A stretch of 64,000 bases of DNA from Actinomycetota bacterium (GTDB lineage: Bacteria; Actinomycetota; Acidimicrobiia; Acidimicrobiales; Microtrichaceae): NCBI GenBank assembly GCA_016870275.1, contig VGBZ01000007.1, positions 1 through 64,000 of the forward strand, read 5' to 3'. The first letter of the stretch is position 1. Each line of letters starts with the position of its first letter. Both the position numbers and the translations under genes were made by a program. Shown piece after piece: positions 8,015 to 18,216 of this stretch. The notes beneath the pieces are model-generated. The model worked only from the letters and a program-made list of their open reading frames with translations, had not been told where the DNA came from and made no database searches.

Positions 8015-9520
8015 GTGACGGGGAGTGCACCGGCGACGATCACCTGCTCGGATCCGCGAGACGGGTCACTCACGGCGGTCATCGACGTCTCCAGCCCGGC
8101 AGAGGTGATGGCTGCGGTGAGTGATGCCCGCAAGGTGGCACCGGCATGGGCGGAGGCCGCTCCCGAGGATCGAGCGGCATACCTGCTCAGGGTTCGGGAT
8201 CGGATCCTCGATCGGGCGGAGGCGTTGATCGACACGATCTGCGCAGCTACCGGAAAGCAGCCGGCCGAGGCGGCAACGACTGAATTGATGGCGGTGTGCG
8301 AGACGATCGGCTACTACGCCGAGTTCGCCGAACGTTGGTTGCGAGACCAGCCGGTGCACCCCGGCACCCTCTGGCACAAGCGGGCCTGGAAGCGATACGA
8401 GGCGCTCGGCGTGGTCGGGGTGATCAGCCCGTGGAACTACCCGTTCACCTTGTCCATGACGCCCGTCGTGACGGCGCTCGCTGCCGGGAACACCGTCGTG
8501 CTCAAGCCGTCCGATGTGACCGCCACGGTGGGGGAGTCCGTTCGGGAACTGTTCGAGGACTCGTCCTGGCCCGGTCTGGTCGGGGTCGTCCAGGGCGGTG
8601 CTGAGACGGGTGAGGCGCTCGTACGCAGCGACGTGGACAAGATCGCCTTCACCGGTTCGGCGCGCACCGGGAGACGGGTGATGGCCGCCGCTGCTGAGCG
8701 ACTCACGCCGGTGCTGTTGGAACTGGGCGGGAAGGATCCGATGATCGTCTGTGCCGACGCCGACCTCGATCGAGCCACACGGGGCGCCGTATGGGGGTCG
8801 ATGCAGAATTCCGGCCAGACCTGCATGTCGGTCGAACGGGTCTACGTGGACGCTTCGATCCACGACGAGTTCGTCGACCGGGTGGTCGCGCTCGTGGAGC
8901 GGATCCGACAGGATGACTCGGGACGGGGCGACATCGGGGCGATGACGTTCCCGCCTCAGGTCGAGGTGATCGAACGCCACGTTACCGATGCGGTCTCCAA
9001 GGGTGCGCAGGTGCTGACCGGAGGCACGACGCTCGACCGGCCTGGGCTCTGGTATGCGCCGACGGTCCTGGTGGATGTGGATCACACCATGGAGGTGATG
9101 CGTGAGGAGACCTTCGGTCCTGTTCTCCCGATCATGCGAACTGCGTCGATCGACGAGGCGGTCGAGCTGGCCAATGACTCACGGTACGGCTTGAACAGTT
9201 CGGTCTGGTCAGCCGATGAGGCCCACGCCGCAGAGATCGCCGGTCGCATCGAAGCGGGCAACGTGTGCATCAACGATTGCATCGTGTCCTACGCCATCAC
9301 CGGATTGCCGTTTGGCGGGGTGAAGGAGTCCGGAGTTGGTCGGGTTCACGGTCCTGAGGGCCTGCGGGAGTTCACCTCCGTCAAGTCGATCATGGCCACC
9401 CGGGCCCGGCCGCCCCGAGAGCCGTGGTGGTTTCCCGTCCCGGCCCGACTTGCCGACCTTGCGGTTCGGACCATGCGGCTGCGGTTCGCATCGACCTGGC
9501 GCCGACGTCTGGGCCGTTGA
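8015..9520 (+). CDS. Aldehyde dehydrogenase family protein with hydrophobic C-terminal tail
   Basis: A 501-residue aldehyde dehydrogenase with PWNYPF, catalytic Glu236 in ELGGKD, nucleophile Cys270 in GQTCMS, EETFGPV and PFGGVKESG. After the catalytic fold there is a C-terminal extension of about 35 residues rich in Trp, Pro, Arg and hydrophobic residues (from PPREPWWFP to the end). A tail of this kind is seen in membrane-associated fatty aldehyde dehydrogenases, so a long-chain aldehyde substrate is plausible but unproven. I place the start at GTG 8015, 7 bases after a TAACGT box; the frame stays open further upstream but there crosses the tadE-like gene. Confidence 0.9.
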   Translation: MTGSAPATITCSDPRDGSLTAVIDVSSPAEVMAAVSDARKVAPAWAEAAPEDRAAYLLRVRDRILDRAEALIDTICAATGKQPAEAATTELMAVCETIGYYAEFAERWLRDQPVHPGTLWHKRAWKRYEALGVVGVISPWNYPFTLSMTPVVTALAAGNTVVLKPSDVTATVGESVRELFEDSSWPGLVGVVQGGAETGEALVRSDVDKIAFTGSARTGRRVMAAAAERLTPVLLELGGKDPMIVCADADLDRATRGAVWGSMQNSGQTCMSVERVYVDASIHDEFVDRVVALVERIRQDDSGRGDIGAMTFPPQVEVIERHVTDAVSKGAQVLTGGTTLDRPGLWYAPTVLVDVDHTMEVMREETFGPVLPIMRTASIDEAVELANDSRYGLNSSVWSADEAHAAEIAGRIEAGNVCINDCIVSYAITGLPFGGVKESGVGRVHGPEGLREFTSVKSIMATRARPPREPWWFPVPARLADLAVRTMRLRFASTWRRRLGR

Positions 9521-9529
9521 GCAGTCGGC

Positions 9530-10114
9530 TCAGGGCCGGTTGACGCCGAGGGCGTCCTTGAGGGTGCGTTGCAGCAGATTCGTGACGGCCTCGGTCGGTG
9601 GCACCGAACCTCCACTGAGGGGTTCGATCGAGCAGATCGCCTCGGTCTGGCCGGTGCCTCGGCCCTGGAGGTGGATCAGGACCGACGACGTCGGTGCGTC
9701 GAGGAACTCGACGATCACCTCGACGAGTCCGGCGGAGGGATCGAGGTAGGCGACCTCACCGAGACGGTGGGCCACGTCGAGCACGACGAGCAGGGTCTCG
9801 TCGGGAGGCAGGCCCAGGGCGATCGTGTCGGCGTCGACTCGCTCTACGCTCACCGGACCAGCCTCGTCGACGACCTCGTTCCCGACAACCGGATCCGCAC
9901 CGCTGGGATCGGGGGGCACCCGGTCGGTGGGTGCATCGCCGGAACGCAGGACCTCGTAGGCCAACCGCAGTTCGATGGTGCGTTCTGCTGCGTTCGGGGT
10001 CGCAGTCACATCGGGATGCGTGATCCGGATGAGCCGACGATAGGCCGCACGCACCTCCCGCTGGTCAGCCGTCTCGGTGAGGCCGAGCAGGCGACGGGCC
10101 CGTTGGGGATCCAC
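9530..10114 (-). CDS. J-domain protein with uncharacterised C-terminal domain
   Basis: A 194-residue protein starting with a J domain (residues about 3-60) that carries the essential HPD tripeptide (ITHPDV) and should stimulate an Hsp70 ATPase. There is no Gly/Phe-rich region and no zinc finger, so it is not a canonical DnaJ. Residues about 90-194 form a separate acidic domain I do not recognise. The GTG at 10114 lies 10 bases after the hydrolase stop; the longer in-frame start at 10219 would lie within the hydrolase gene. It is the last gene of a four-gene minus-strand unit and ends 9 bases from the converging aldehyde dehydrogenase. Confidence 0.8.
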   Translation of the reverse strand: MDPQRARRLLGLTETADQREVRAAYRRLIRITHPDVTATPNAAERTIELRLAYEVLRSGDAPTDRVPPDPSGADPVVGNEVVDEAGPVSVERVDADTIALGLPPDETLLVVLDVAHRLGEVAYLDPSAGLVEVIVEFLDAPTSSVLIHLQGRGTGQTEAICSIEPLSGGSVPPTEAVTNLLQRTLKDALGVNRP

Positions 10115-10124
10115 GCTTCGCCGT

Positions 10125-10979
10125 TCAGCCCCGCTCGAGGCGGTCGACGAACCCGACCACGGCCTTGGTGAAGAGGTCGTTTCGATCGCCGGCCACCATG
10201 TGGCCCGCGTCGTTGACATCGACGAACTCGGCGTGGGGACAGAGAACGAGGAACTCCCGTGCCGTCTCGACGCTCACCAGGTCTGACAGGCGTCCACGGA
10301 CGAGCATCGTCGGAATGCTGATTCGTCGGGCGGCTGCTTCGAACCGGCCTGCGGTGGCGGCACCGTTGACTGGTGTCGGACCGAGGAAGAAGTCCGGATC
10401 CCAGTGCCAACGCCAGCGTCCATCCGGATCCTGCCGAAGATTCTTGGCGAGCCCGTCGAGGTCCTTCGGTGGTGGACGATGCGGTTGGTACGCGGCGATC
10501 GCCGCAGCGGCCTCCTCGAGGGAGGCGTAGCCCTCTTCGGCCCGTTCGAGCATGAAGCCGACGATCCGAGCGACCCCGTCCGGCTCCATCCTCGGCGTGA
10601 TGTCGACCAGCACCAGCGCACTGATGCTGCCGGGGCGGAGGTCGCCCTCGACGAGGAGTGCTGCGAGCCCTCCGAGCGAGGCGCCGACGACGATCGGTGC
10701 GATGCCATCCTCGGCCTGGACCGCAGCACAGACTGCGGCGCAGTCCTCGGCGAAGCGGAGGTGGGTGTAGTCACGGTCTGGCGCCCGGTCGGAGGTCCCA
10801 TGGCCCCGTTGGTCGTAGGCGATCGTTCGATGGCCGAATTCAGCCAGAGCCGCCGCCGTACCTCCCCACGAGTGCCGAGTCTGTCCTCCGCCGTGGATCA
10901 GGATGATCGTGGGGCGACGTTGGCCTTCCCGCTCGTCGGCTGCGAGTCGCACCCCTCCGGTCCCGTCGAGGTGGATCAT
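10125..10979 (-). CDS. Alpha/beta hydrolase
   Basis: A 284-residue alpha/beta-fold hydrolase without signal peptide. It shows the oxyanion HGGG motif, the nucleophile elbow GASLGG (Ser), an acidic residue in RGRLSDLVS and the catalytic His in DAGHMVAGD, so the triad is complete. The layout resembles esterases and epoxide or haloalkane hydrolases; the substrate is unknown. The start is ATG 10979, whose ATGA overlaps the stop of the aminopeptidase gene by 4 bases, indicating translational coupling. An ATG at 11009 would add 10 residues within the upstream gene and is less likely. Confidence 0.88.
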   Translation of the reverse strand: MIHLDGTGGVRLAADEREGQRRPTIILIHGGGQTRHSWGGTAAALAEFGHRTIAYDQRGHGTSDRAPDRDYTHLRFAEDCAAVCAAVQAEDGIAPIVVGASLGGLAALLVEGDLRPGSISALVLVDITPRMEPDGVARIVGFMLERAEEGYASLEEAAAAIAAYQPHRPPPKDLDGLAKNLRQDPDGRWRWHWDPDFFLGPTPVNGAATAGRFEAAARRISIPTMLVRGRLSDLVSVETAREFLVLCPHAEFVDVNDAGHMVAGDRNDLFTKAVVGFVDRLERG

Positions 10980-12274
10980 GCCTGTCTCCCCAGTGGTGTC
11001 GTCATCCACGCAGTGAAGGAGCTGAGCAGCGAGTCGATGTCGGCGGTGGCGACGAGTTCACGAGCGGAGTGCATGGAGAGGATGGGTGCTCCCACGTCCA
11101 CCGTCTCCACACCGAGTCCGGCAGCGGTGAGCGGGCCGATGGTCGAGCCGCACGGTATGTCGGATCGGTGCGAATAGTGCTGGACGCTGACGCCAACTCG
11201 AGCAGCGCACCGTTGGAACTCTGCGGCACCGACAGCCGTGGTGGCGTAACGGGCGTTGGCGTTGAACTTCACCGCCGGGCCGCTGCCGGCGAGGATCTGG
11301 TGGTCGGGGTCGTGGCGCTCCGGGTAGTTCGGATGCACCGCATGGGCGACGTCCGCTGAGAGGCACACCGACCCGGCAAGTGCCGTCAGGAGATCCGCTC
11401 TCGTGGCGCCGAGCGCATCGTGTCGTCGCTCGAGCACGTTCAGGACAAGGTTCCCACCGGCCCCGGTGGCGGTCTCGCTGCCGACCTCTTCGTGGTCGAC
11501 GAGCACCAACAGTGCGACCGGTGCATCGTTGACCGCTGTGGCGGCAGCAATCGCCTCGACTCCCGCCCAGACGCACAGGAGGTCGTCGAGACGACCGGAG
11601 GCCAGCAACTCGGCATCCGGGCCGATCCGTGCCGGGGCCTGGGCGTCGACGAAGCCGACGTCCCAGGAGCGGACGGAACCGACCGGAACCTCTGCGAGGT
11701 CGGCGAGCAGCCGGGCGACGTCACCGGATCGAGGGGTGCCGAGTCCCCAGACGGGCGTCAAGTGGGTCTGGGGATCGAGCCGCAGACCTCCGCTGTTGAC
11801 CTCACGGTCGAGGTGGATGGCGAGTTGAGGGATCCGTGCGACAGCGTGGACCGAGTCGACGAGGATCGACTCGACACCATCAGCCCGCTCCACCGCAATG
11901 CGGCCCGCCAACCGGAGATCGCGGTCCAACCAGGAGTTCCACAGCGCACCGCCGTAGACCTCCACGGAGATCTGGCGCCAGCCGAGTCGCCCGTGGTCGG
12001 GGTTCGGTCGGACTCGGAGGCCGGGTGAGTCGGTGTGAGCGCCGATGAGTCGAACCCCGTCGGTCGGTCGCCCACGGTTCTCCGTCCAGGCCACCAGGCT
12101 CCCGTCGCGTCGCACGAACGCAGGGCCGGTCGCGGCCTCGTGGGACCATCTTGCGGCGGGATCCAACTCGATGAACCCCGCGGTCCGAAGTGCCTCGGCC
12201 GCGGTGGCGCTGGCGTGGAACGGAGACGGGGAACTCTCGATGGCTCCAGCGAGTCGGTTGACGGGGTCGCTCAC
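10976..12274 (-). CDS. M18-family zinc aminopeptidase
   Basis: A 432-residue M18 metallo-aminopeptidase (aspartyl aminopeptidase type) that removes N-terminal residues, preferentially acidic ones in known members. Zinc-binding and catalytic motifs are in order: GAHTDSP near residue 85, DHEEVGS near the middle, and DVAHAVHPNYPERHD in the C-terminal half. Length and motifs match the family. The start is GTG 12274, whose GTGA overlaps the stop of the capA-like gene by 4 bases. The neighbouring capA-like gene makes a role in glutamate-rich peptide turnover conceivable, but nothing in the sequence proves it. Confidence 0.92.
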   Translation of the reverse strand: MSDPVNRLAGAIESSPSPFHASATAAEALRTAGFIELDPAARWSHEAATGPAFVRRDGSLVAWTENRGRPTDGVRLIGAHTDSPGLRVRPNPDHGRLGWRQISVEVYGGALWNSWLDRDLRLAGRIAVERADGVESILVDSVHAVARIPQLAIHLDREVNSGGLRLDPQTHLTPVWGLGTPRSGDVARLLADLAEVPVGSVRSWDVGFVDAQAPARIGPDAELLASGRLDDLLCVWAGVEAIAAATAVNDAPVALLVLVDHEEVGSETATGAGGNLVLNVLERRHDALGATRADLLTALAGSVCLSADVAHAVHPNYPERHDPDHQILAGSGPAVKFNANARYATTAVGAAEFQRCAARVGVSVQHYSHRSDIPCGSTIGPLTAAGLGVETVDVGAPILSMHSARELVATADIDSLLSSFTAWMTTPLGRQA

Positions 12275-13416
12275 GGGTTTCCTCCGGTGTCGGACGGCGA
12301 GGCCGTCAGGCCGGCGCACTCCCGGCGTTCATCCATCTGGTTCAGGGCGGCCTCGGCTGCGTCACCCGTGAGCGGCACCGGGACGCCATTGTCGATCCGT
12401 GCCGGGATCCACTCGTAGTCGTCGATCTGTCGCCCGGTGGCGGTCACGATGAGCACCCCGGAAGCCCGTCCCGCTTCTGAGGGAGCGGCGAAGATGAAGT
12501 TCCCGAGTCCATACGCCACGAACTGCTGGCCGAGGTAACCCAGGCCCTGTAACCGGTGGGCGTGGGCACCGACCACGATGTCGGCACCGGCATCGACGAG
12601 CAGGTCGACGAGTTCCCGCTGTCGCGAATTCGGGCAGGTCTCCTCCTCCACTCCGTAGTGGAGGAACACCACGAGCGTGTCGATGTTCGGTCGCAACTCC
12701 GCCACCTCGGCGGCCAGTCGCTCCTGCTCGGGTTCCTCGGCGCTCGCAATCCCCGGCATGGAATCGGTGGCCACCCAGGTGGATCGCAGCTCGGTGTCGA
12801 TCACGTCGCTCGCAGCAATGATCCCGATCCGTTGGCCGTTGATCTCGGTCACGAACGGCTCGTAGGCCTCCTCGGCATCTCGGCCCGCTCCGATCACCGG
12901 AAAGCCCGACTCCTCTTCGATGGCGAGGGATTCGCTGAGCCCGACCTGTCCGTAGTCGAGACCGTGGTTGTTGGCCATGGACACGACGTCCACACCGGCG
13001 TCGGAGAGGGTGATCGTGACCTCGGCCGGAACCCGGAAGTTGAATCCCTTGGGGACCGGACTGCCCGCTGTGCCGAGGGCTGCCTCGAGGTTGACGACGG
13101 TCAGGTCGGCGTTACGCAGTACCGGAGCGATTGCCGTGAGTACGCCTGTCGGGTCGGCTTCGACGGCGCTACCGAGTCCCTCGAACGAGGCGTCGCCGGC
13201 GAAGGCGATCCGGACTGGTTCTCCGGAAGGTGGGTTGGGATCAACCGTCTGGCCGGGCACTGGCAACTGGGTCGAATTGGGTTGTCCCACCGACGGGTCT
13301 CCGCACGACACCACGATCGCAACGGTCAACGCCGCCGCTGCGACAGCGACCGCCGGTCGTCGATGGAGACGACGGGGGCCACGAACTGATCCGTGACCGG
13401 AGGGTTCACAGGACAT
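12271..13416 (-). CDS. CapA-family lipoprotein (metallophosphatase fold)
   Basis: A 381-residue CapA/PgsA-type protein, a family associated with poly-gamma-glutamate synthesis but found widely with unknown function. The N-terminus has basic residues, a hydrophobic segment and a lipobox ending VVSC, so it is predicted to be an outer-face lipoprotein. The metallophosphatase-like core shows GDASFEG, NLEAALG, NNHGLDYG, FLHYGVE and GAHAHRLQG. The start could be ATG 13416 or GTG 13422; the latter lies 6 bases after a TACGCT box (13434-13429), which favours leaderless expression. It is the first gene of the unit running down to the J-domain gene. Confidence 0.88.
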   Translation of the reverse strand: MSCEPSGHGSVRGPRRLHRRPAVAVAAAALTVAIVVSCGDPSVGQPNSTQLPVPGQTVDPNPPSGEPVRIAFAGDASFEGLGSAVEADPTGVLTAIAPVLRNADLTVVNLEAALGTAGSPVPKGFNFRVPAEVTITLSDAGVDVVSMANNHGLDYGQVGLSESLAIEEESGFPVIGAGRDAEEAYEPFVTEINGQRIGIIAASDVIDTELRSTWVATDSMPGIASAEEPEQERLAAEVAELRPNIDTLVVFLHYGVEEETCPNSRQRELVDLLVDAGADIVVGAHAHRLQGLGYLGQQFVAYGLGNFIFAAPSEAGRASGVLIVTATGRQIDDYEWIPARIDNGVPVPLTGDAAEAALNQMDERRECAGLTASPSDTGGNP

Positions 13417-13459
13417 TGGCACCGCGTGAGCGTACGCGCTGTTGTCCGGGGTGAATGGA

Positions 13460-13488
13460 TTGGGATCTGGGCTCCAAGCGGCTATCTT
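13460..13488 (+). promoter_or_regulatory. Promoter of gltB (TTGGGA-17-TATCTT)
   Basis: TTGGGA at 13460-13465 and TATCTT at 13483-13488 are spaced by 17 bases. Transcription would start near 13495 and give a leader of about 105 bases ahead of the AGGAG ribosome site of gltB. I saw no convincing riboswitch in that leader. Confidence 0.5.
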
Positions 13489-13600
13489 TTGCACTGCGCT
13501 GGTGCGTCCGTCCGATCGGGACAGGACCCCATCCGCAACGGCAGCGTGGCCGTCGTGCAGTCAGCGTGGACTGCTCCCCGTTCAGAGTCACAGGAGCAGC

Positions 13601-16600
13601 ATGTCGCGACGTCAGGGCCTCTACGACCCCAGTTTCGAGCACGATTCGTGCGGGGTCTCGTTCGTCGTGGACCTGTACGGCCGGGCTTCCCACGATCTCG
13701 TGCGCGCCGGACTCACGTCGCTGTGTCACCTCGAGCACCGGGGAGCGAAGGGCGCCGAGGAGAACACCGGGGACGGGGCTGGGATCCTCTTGCAGGTTCC
13801 CGACAGGTTCCTCCGGGAGTCAGTCGACTTCGCCCTGCCCGCAGTCGGTTCCTACGCCGTCGGCATGGCGTTCCTGCCAGCCTCGCCGGCAGCGGCTGAC
13901 GCCGCAGTCGCTGCGATCGAGAAGATCTGCGAGGAGGAGGCGGTCACAGTTCTCGGATGGCGTGACGTTCCGGTCGATCCTTCGGGCATTGGCCAGAGCG
14001 CCCGTGACGTCATGCCGTCGTTCCGTCAGCTCTTCCTCGCCGATGCAGCCAGAGAGCGCAGCGGGATAGCGCTCGATCGCCTCGCATACATCGTTCGCAA
14101 GCGCACCGAGCACGAAGTGCTCGACGAGAACGGTGATGCGTCGGTGTACTTCCCATCGCTCTCCGCACGCACGCTCGTCTACAAGGGCATGCTCACCACG
14201 CCGCAACTCGAGGAGTTCTTCGCTGATCTGTCCGATGAGCGTCTGGAGTCGGCCCTGGCGCTGGTTCACAGTCGCTTCTCGACCAACACCTTCCCATCGT
14301 GGCCGCTGGCGCATCCCTACCGGTTCGTGGCCCACAACGGTGAGATCAACACTGTCCAGGGCAATCAGAACTGGATGCGCGCCCGGGAGGCACTGCTCGC
14401 CTCGCCGATGCTCGACCCAGACGGTCGGGGTGATCTCGAACGGATCTTCCCGATCTGCACCCCCGGTGCCTCCGACACGGCCCGCCTCGATGAGGCGCTC
14501 GAACTGCTGCACCTCGGCGGCTACTCGCTGCCCCACGCCATGTTGATGATGATTCCGGAGGCGTGGGAGAACCACCAGCACATGGACCCGGCTGTGCGTG
14601 ACTTCTATCGCTTCCACTCCTGCGTGATGGAACCGTGGGACGGGCCGGCATCGGTGACGTTCACCGACGGGACGATCGTGGGTGCGGTGCTCGACCGCAA
14701 CGGCCTCCGGCCCTCGCGCTACTGGGTGTGCGACGACGGACTCGTCGTGATGGCCTCGGAGGTCGGAACGCTCGGGATCGATCCAGAGCGCGTGATCCAG
14801 CGGGGTCGTCTCCAGCCGGGAAGGATGTTCCTGATCGACACCACCCAGGGTCGGATCATCGACGACGCCGAGATCAAGGCCGATCTCGCCGCCGCCCACC
14901 CCTACGGCGAGTGGCTCGAGCAGTACCTCATCGAGGTTGACGACCTGCCCGAGGTGCTCCACATCCGCGAGCCCAAGTCGGATGTGGTGTCGGCCCAGCA
15001 AGCGTTCGGCTACACCCACGAGGACCTCAAGTTCCTGATCCGCCCCATGGCGCTCAACGGTGCCGAGGCTCTCGGATCCATGGGCACCGACACGCCCCTC
15101 GCAGTCCTGTCGGATCGATCGAGGTTGTTGTACGACTACTTCAAGCAGCTCTTCGCCCAGGTGACCAACCCACCTCTGGACGCAATCCGAGAAGAGCTCG
15201 TCACGTCGCTCGCCAAGGCTGTCGGACCGGAGGGCAACATCCTCGAACCCGCCGCCGACTCGTGTCACCTGCTGACGTTGCCTCATCCGGTGATCGACAA
15301 CGACACGCTCGACCGCATCCTGCACATCGAGGAGGCCGATCCGCACTTCAGGGCCCACACGGTGCGCTGTCTGTTCCCGGCGTTCTCCGGTGGCGACGGG
15401 CTCGAGCGGGCGATCGAGCGCATCCGCAAGGAGGTTTCGGCGGCGATTGCCGAGGGCGCCAACATGCTCGTGCTCTCCGACGCCGACTCCACTGAGGAAC
15501 TCGCTCCCATCCCCATGTTGCTCGTCACCTCGGCGGTGCATCATCACCTGATCCGGGAGAAGACCCGGACCCAGGTGGGGCTGATCATCGAGACCGGGGA
15601 GGCCCGCGAGGTTCACCACTTCGCCCTGCTCCTCGGTTACGGCGCTGCTGCCATCAATCCGTATCTGGCGTTCGATTCGATCGAGCAGATGGTCGCCGCC
15701 GGCGAGCTCGGTGACCTGAACTACGACCAGGCGGTTCGCAACTACATCAAAGCGACTGGCAAGGGAATCCTCAAGATCATGTCCAAGATGGGCATCTCGA
15801 CAGTGGCCTCCTACACGGGTGCCCAGATCTTCGAGGCCATCGGGCTGGGCCGGGAACTCGTCGACGAGTACTTCACCGGCACTGTCAGCCGACTCGGGGG
15901 AGTCGGACTGGCCGAGATCGCCGAGGAGTCCCGCCGTCGGCACGCACGAGCACATCCGCTCCGCGCCGAGGAGTTGGCCCACCGGGATCTCGACTACGGC
16001 GGCGAGTACCAGTGGCGTCGTGAGGGCGAGTACCACTTGTTCAACCCGAAGACGGTGTTCAAGTTGCAACATGCCACCCGCTCCGGGCGTTACGACGTGT
16101 TCCGCGAGTACAGCGATCTGGTGAACGACCAGTCCGAGCACCTCGCCACCCTGCGCGGTCTGTTCCGGTTCCGCAACGGCGTCCGTCCGTCGGTGCCGAT
16201 CGAGGAGGTCGAGCCGGCCGAGTCGATCGTCAAGCGGTTCTCTACCGGAGCGATGAGCTACGGATCGATCTCCGCCGAGGCCCACGAGACCCTGGCGATC
16301 GCCATGAACCGGCTCGGAGGCAAGTCGAACACCGGCGAGGGCGGAGAGGACCGGGAGCGCTTCACGCCCGATGAGAACGGCGATCTGCGACGTTCAGCCA
16401 TCAAGCAGGTGGCCTCCGGACGCTTCGGAGTGACGTCGGAGTACCTGACGAACGCTGATGACATCCAGATCAAGATGGCTCAGGGAGCCAAGCCGGGGGA
16501 GGGCGGCCAACTCCCTGGTCACAAGGTGTACCCGTGGATCGCAGAGACGCGGCACTCCACTCCGGGGGTGGGCCTGATCTCGCCTCCACCGCACCACGAC

Positions 16601-18160
16601 ATCTACTCGATCGAGGACCTCGCCCAGCTCATCCACGACCTCAAGAACTCCAACCCGGATGCACGGGTGCACGTGAAGCTCGTGGCCGAGGTCGGCGTCG
16701 GAACAGTTGCTGCTGGTGTGGCCAAGGCCAAGTCCGATGTCGTGTTGATCTCTGGCCACGACGGCGGCACCGGTGCCAGCCCGCTCACATCGATCAAGCA
16801 CGCCGGAGCCCCGTGGGAACTCGGACTCGCCGAGACGCAGCAGACCCTCCTCCTCAACGGTCTCCGCGACCGGATCGTGGTGCAGGTGGACGGTCAGTTG
16901 AAGACTGGCCGGGACGTGGTGGTCGCTGCGCTCCTCGGTGCCGAGGAGTACGGGTTCGCGACCGCCCCGCTCGTCGTGTCAGGTTGCGTGATGATGCGGG
17001 TGTGTCACCTCGACACGTGCCCCGTGGGAATCGCCACCCAGAATCCTGAGCTCCGAGCCCGGTTCACCGGGCAGCCCGAGTTCGTCGAGCACTTCATGAC
17101 GTTCATCGCCGAGGAGGTTCGGGAACTGCTCGCCGAACTCGGTTTCCGCACGCTGTCTGAGGCCATCGGTCATGCTGAACTGCTCGACACCGAAGCAGCC
17201 CTCGAGCACTGGAAGGCCTCCGGCCTCGATCTCAGCCCGATCCTCCACGCCATCGAGCCTCGCCCGGGTGACCATCTGCACCAGGTGCGCCCACAGGATC
17301 ACGGCCTCGATGCTGCACTCGATGTCGAACTCGTCGAACGGGCCCGGCCAGCGATCGACGACGCCACCCCGGTGCACATCGAGATCGGAGTTCGCAACGT
17401 CAACCGGACGGTAGGAACGCTCCTCGGTCACGAGATCACCAAACGGCACGGCGCTGCGGGGCTCCCGGACAACACCATCGTCATCGACTTCACCGGGTCC
17501 GCAGGAAACAGTTTCGGAGCGTTCGTCCCGGCCGGCGTCACCATGCGTCTCGCAGGGGATGCCAACGACTACGTCGGGAAGGGTCTCTCCGGTGGACGGA
17601 TCATCATTCGTCCCAGCGAGGATTCCCCAGCCGGCTTCGTTGCCGCTGACAACATCATTGCGGGCAACGTCCTGCTCTACGGGGCGACTGCCGGCGAAGC
17701 GTTCTTCAACGGGATCGTCGGCGAGCGCTTCGCTGTTCGCAACTCCGGTGCAGTTGCGGTGGTCGAAGGACTCGGGGACCACGGTTGTGAGTACATGACC
17801 GGCGGTGTCGTCGTGGTGCTCGGTCCCACCGGGCGGAACTTCGGTGCCGGCATGTCGGGTGGGGTGGCCTACGTCCACGATCCGGATGGCACCTTCCCGT
17901 CCATGGTGAACTTTGAGATGCTCGCACTCGAGGAACCGACCGATGAGGAACTCGCTGAGCTCCGGGTCCTCATCGAGACGCACGTGGGTCACACCGACTC
18001 AGCTCGTGGTGGACGTCTGCTCGAGGACTGGGAGACCACTGCGTCGCAGTTCGTCAAGGTCATGCCCAACGACCTGCGCCGCGTACTCGACGCCGTGGCG
18101 CTCGCAGAGGCAAAGGGCCTCGATGTGGTCGAGACGATCATGGCCTCGAGTCAGAGATGA
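13601..18160 (+). CDS. gltB: Glutamate synthase, large (alpha) subunit
   Basis: A 1519-residue glutamate synthase large subunit, full length for the family. It takes ammonia from glutamine and transfers it to 2-oxoglutarate. The N-terminal glutaminase domain has its nucleophile at Cys17 (DSCGVSF), preceded by a short propeptide. The central and FMN-binding domains follow, including [11 protein letters not shown] and the [10 protein letters not shown] loop. Cys1129, Cys1135 and Cys1140 (ending in CPVGIATQ) bind the 3Fe-4S cluster. A C-terminal beta-helix domain (GAFVPAGVT through GVAYVHD) closes the protein. ATG 13601 is preceded by AGGAG. gltD follows 56 bases later. Confidence 0.97.
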   Translation: MSRRQGLYDPSFEHDSCGVSFVVDLYGRASHDLVRAGLTSLCHLEHRGAKGAEENTGDGAGILLQVPDRFLRESVDFALPAVGSYAVGMAFLPASPAAADAAVAAIEKICEEEAVTVLGWRDVPVDPSGIGQSARDVMPSFRQLFLADAARERSGIALDRLAYIVRKRTEHEVLDENGDASVYFPSLSARTLVYKGMLTTPQLEEFFADLSDERLESALALVHSRFSTNTFPSWPLAHPYRFVAHNGEINTVQGNQNWMRAREALLASPMLDPDGRGDLERIFPICTPGASDTARLDEALELLHLGGYSLPHAMLMMIPEAWENHQHMDPAVRDFYRFHSCVMEPWDGPASVTFTDGTIVGAVLDRNGLRPSRYWVCDDGLVVMASEVGTLGIDPERVIQRGRLQPGRMFLIDTTQGRIIDDAEIKADLAAAHPYGEWLEQYLIEVDDLPEVLHIREPKSDVVSAQQAFGYTHEDLKFLIRPMALNGAEALGSMGTDTPLAVLSDRSRLLYDYFKQLFAQVTNPPLDAIREELVTSLAKAVGPEGNILEPAADSCHLLTLPHPVIDNDTLDRILHIEEADPHFRAHTVRCLFPAFSGGDGLERAIERIRKEVSAAIAEGANMLVLSDADSTEELAPIPMLLVTSAVHHHLIREKTRTQVGLIIETGEAREVHHFALLLGYGAAAINPYLAFDSIEQMVAAGELGDLNYDQAVRNYIKATGKGILKIMSKMGISTVASYTGAQIFEAIGLGRELVDEYFTGTVSRLGGVGLAEIAEESRRRHARAHPLRAEELAHRDLDYGGEYQWRREGEYHLFNPKTVFKLQHATRSGRYDVFREYSDLVNDQSEHLATLRGLFRFRNGVRPSVPIEEVEPAESIVKRFSTGAMSYGSISAEAHETLAIAMNRLGGKSNTGEGGEDRERFTPDENGDLRRSAIKQVASGRFGVTSEYLTNADDIQIKMAQGAKPGEGGQLPGHKVYPWIAETRHSTPGVGLISPPPHHDIYSIEDLAQLIHDLKNSNPDARVHVKLVAEVGVGTVAAGVAKAKSDVVLISGHDGGTGASPLTSIKHAGAPWELGLAETQQTLLLNGLRDRIVVQVDGQLKTGRDVVVAALLGAEEYGFATAPLVVSGCVMMRVCHLDTCPVGIATQNPELRARFTGQPEFVEHFMTFIAEEVRELLAELGFRTLSEAIGHAELLDTEAALEHWKASGLDLSPILHAIEPRPGDHLHQVRPQDHGLDAALDVELVERARPAIDDATPVHIEIGVRNVNRTVGTLLGHEITKRHGAAGLPDNTIVIDFTGSAGNSFGAFVPAGVTMRLAGDANDYVGKGLSGGRIIIRPSEDSPAGFVAADNIIAGNVLLYGATAGEAFFNGIVGERFAVRNSGAVAVVEGLGDHGCEYMTGGVVVVLGPTGRNFGAGMSGGVAYVHDPDGTFPSMVNFEMLALEEPTDEELAELRVLIETHVGHTDSARGGRLLEDWETTASQFVKVMPNDLRRVLDAVALAEAKGLDVVETIMASSQR

Positions 18161-18216
18161 TCAGGCCCTCGAACTGCATGAGATGGGGGATTCCCGAGTG
18201 ACGATGTGGAGTGACC

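Noticed and set aside
13495-13600. Possible riboswitch in the gltB leader
   Set aside because: No recognisable conserved structure or sequence of a known class was seen; length alone is not evidence.
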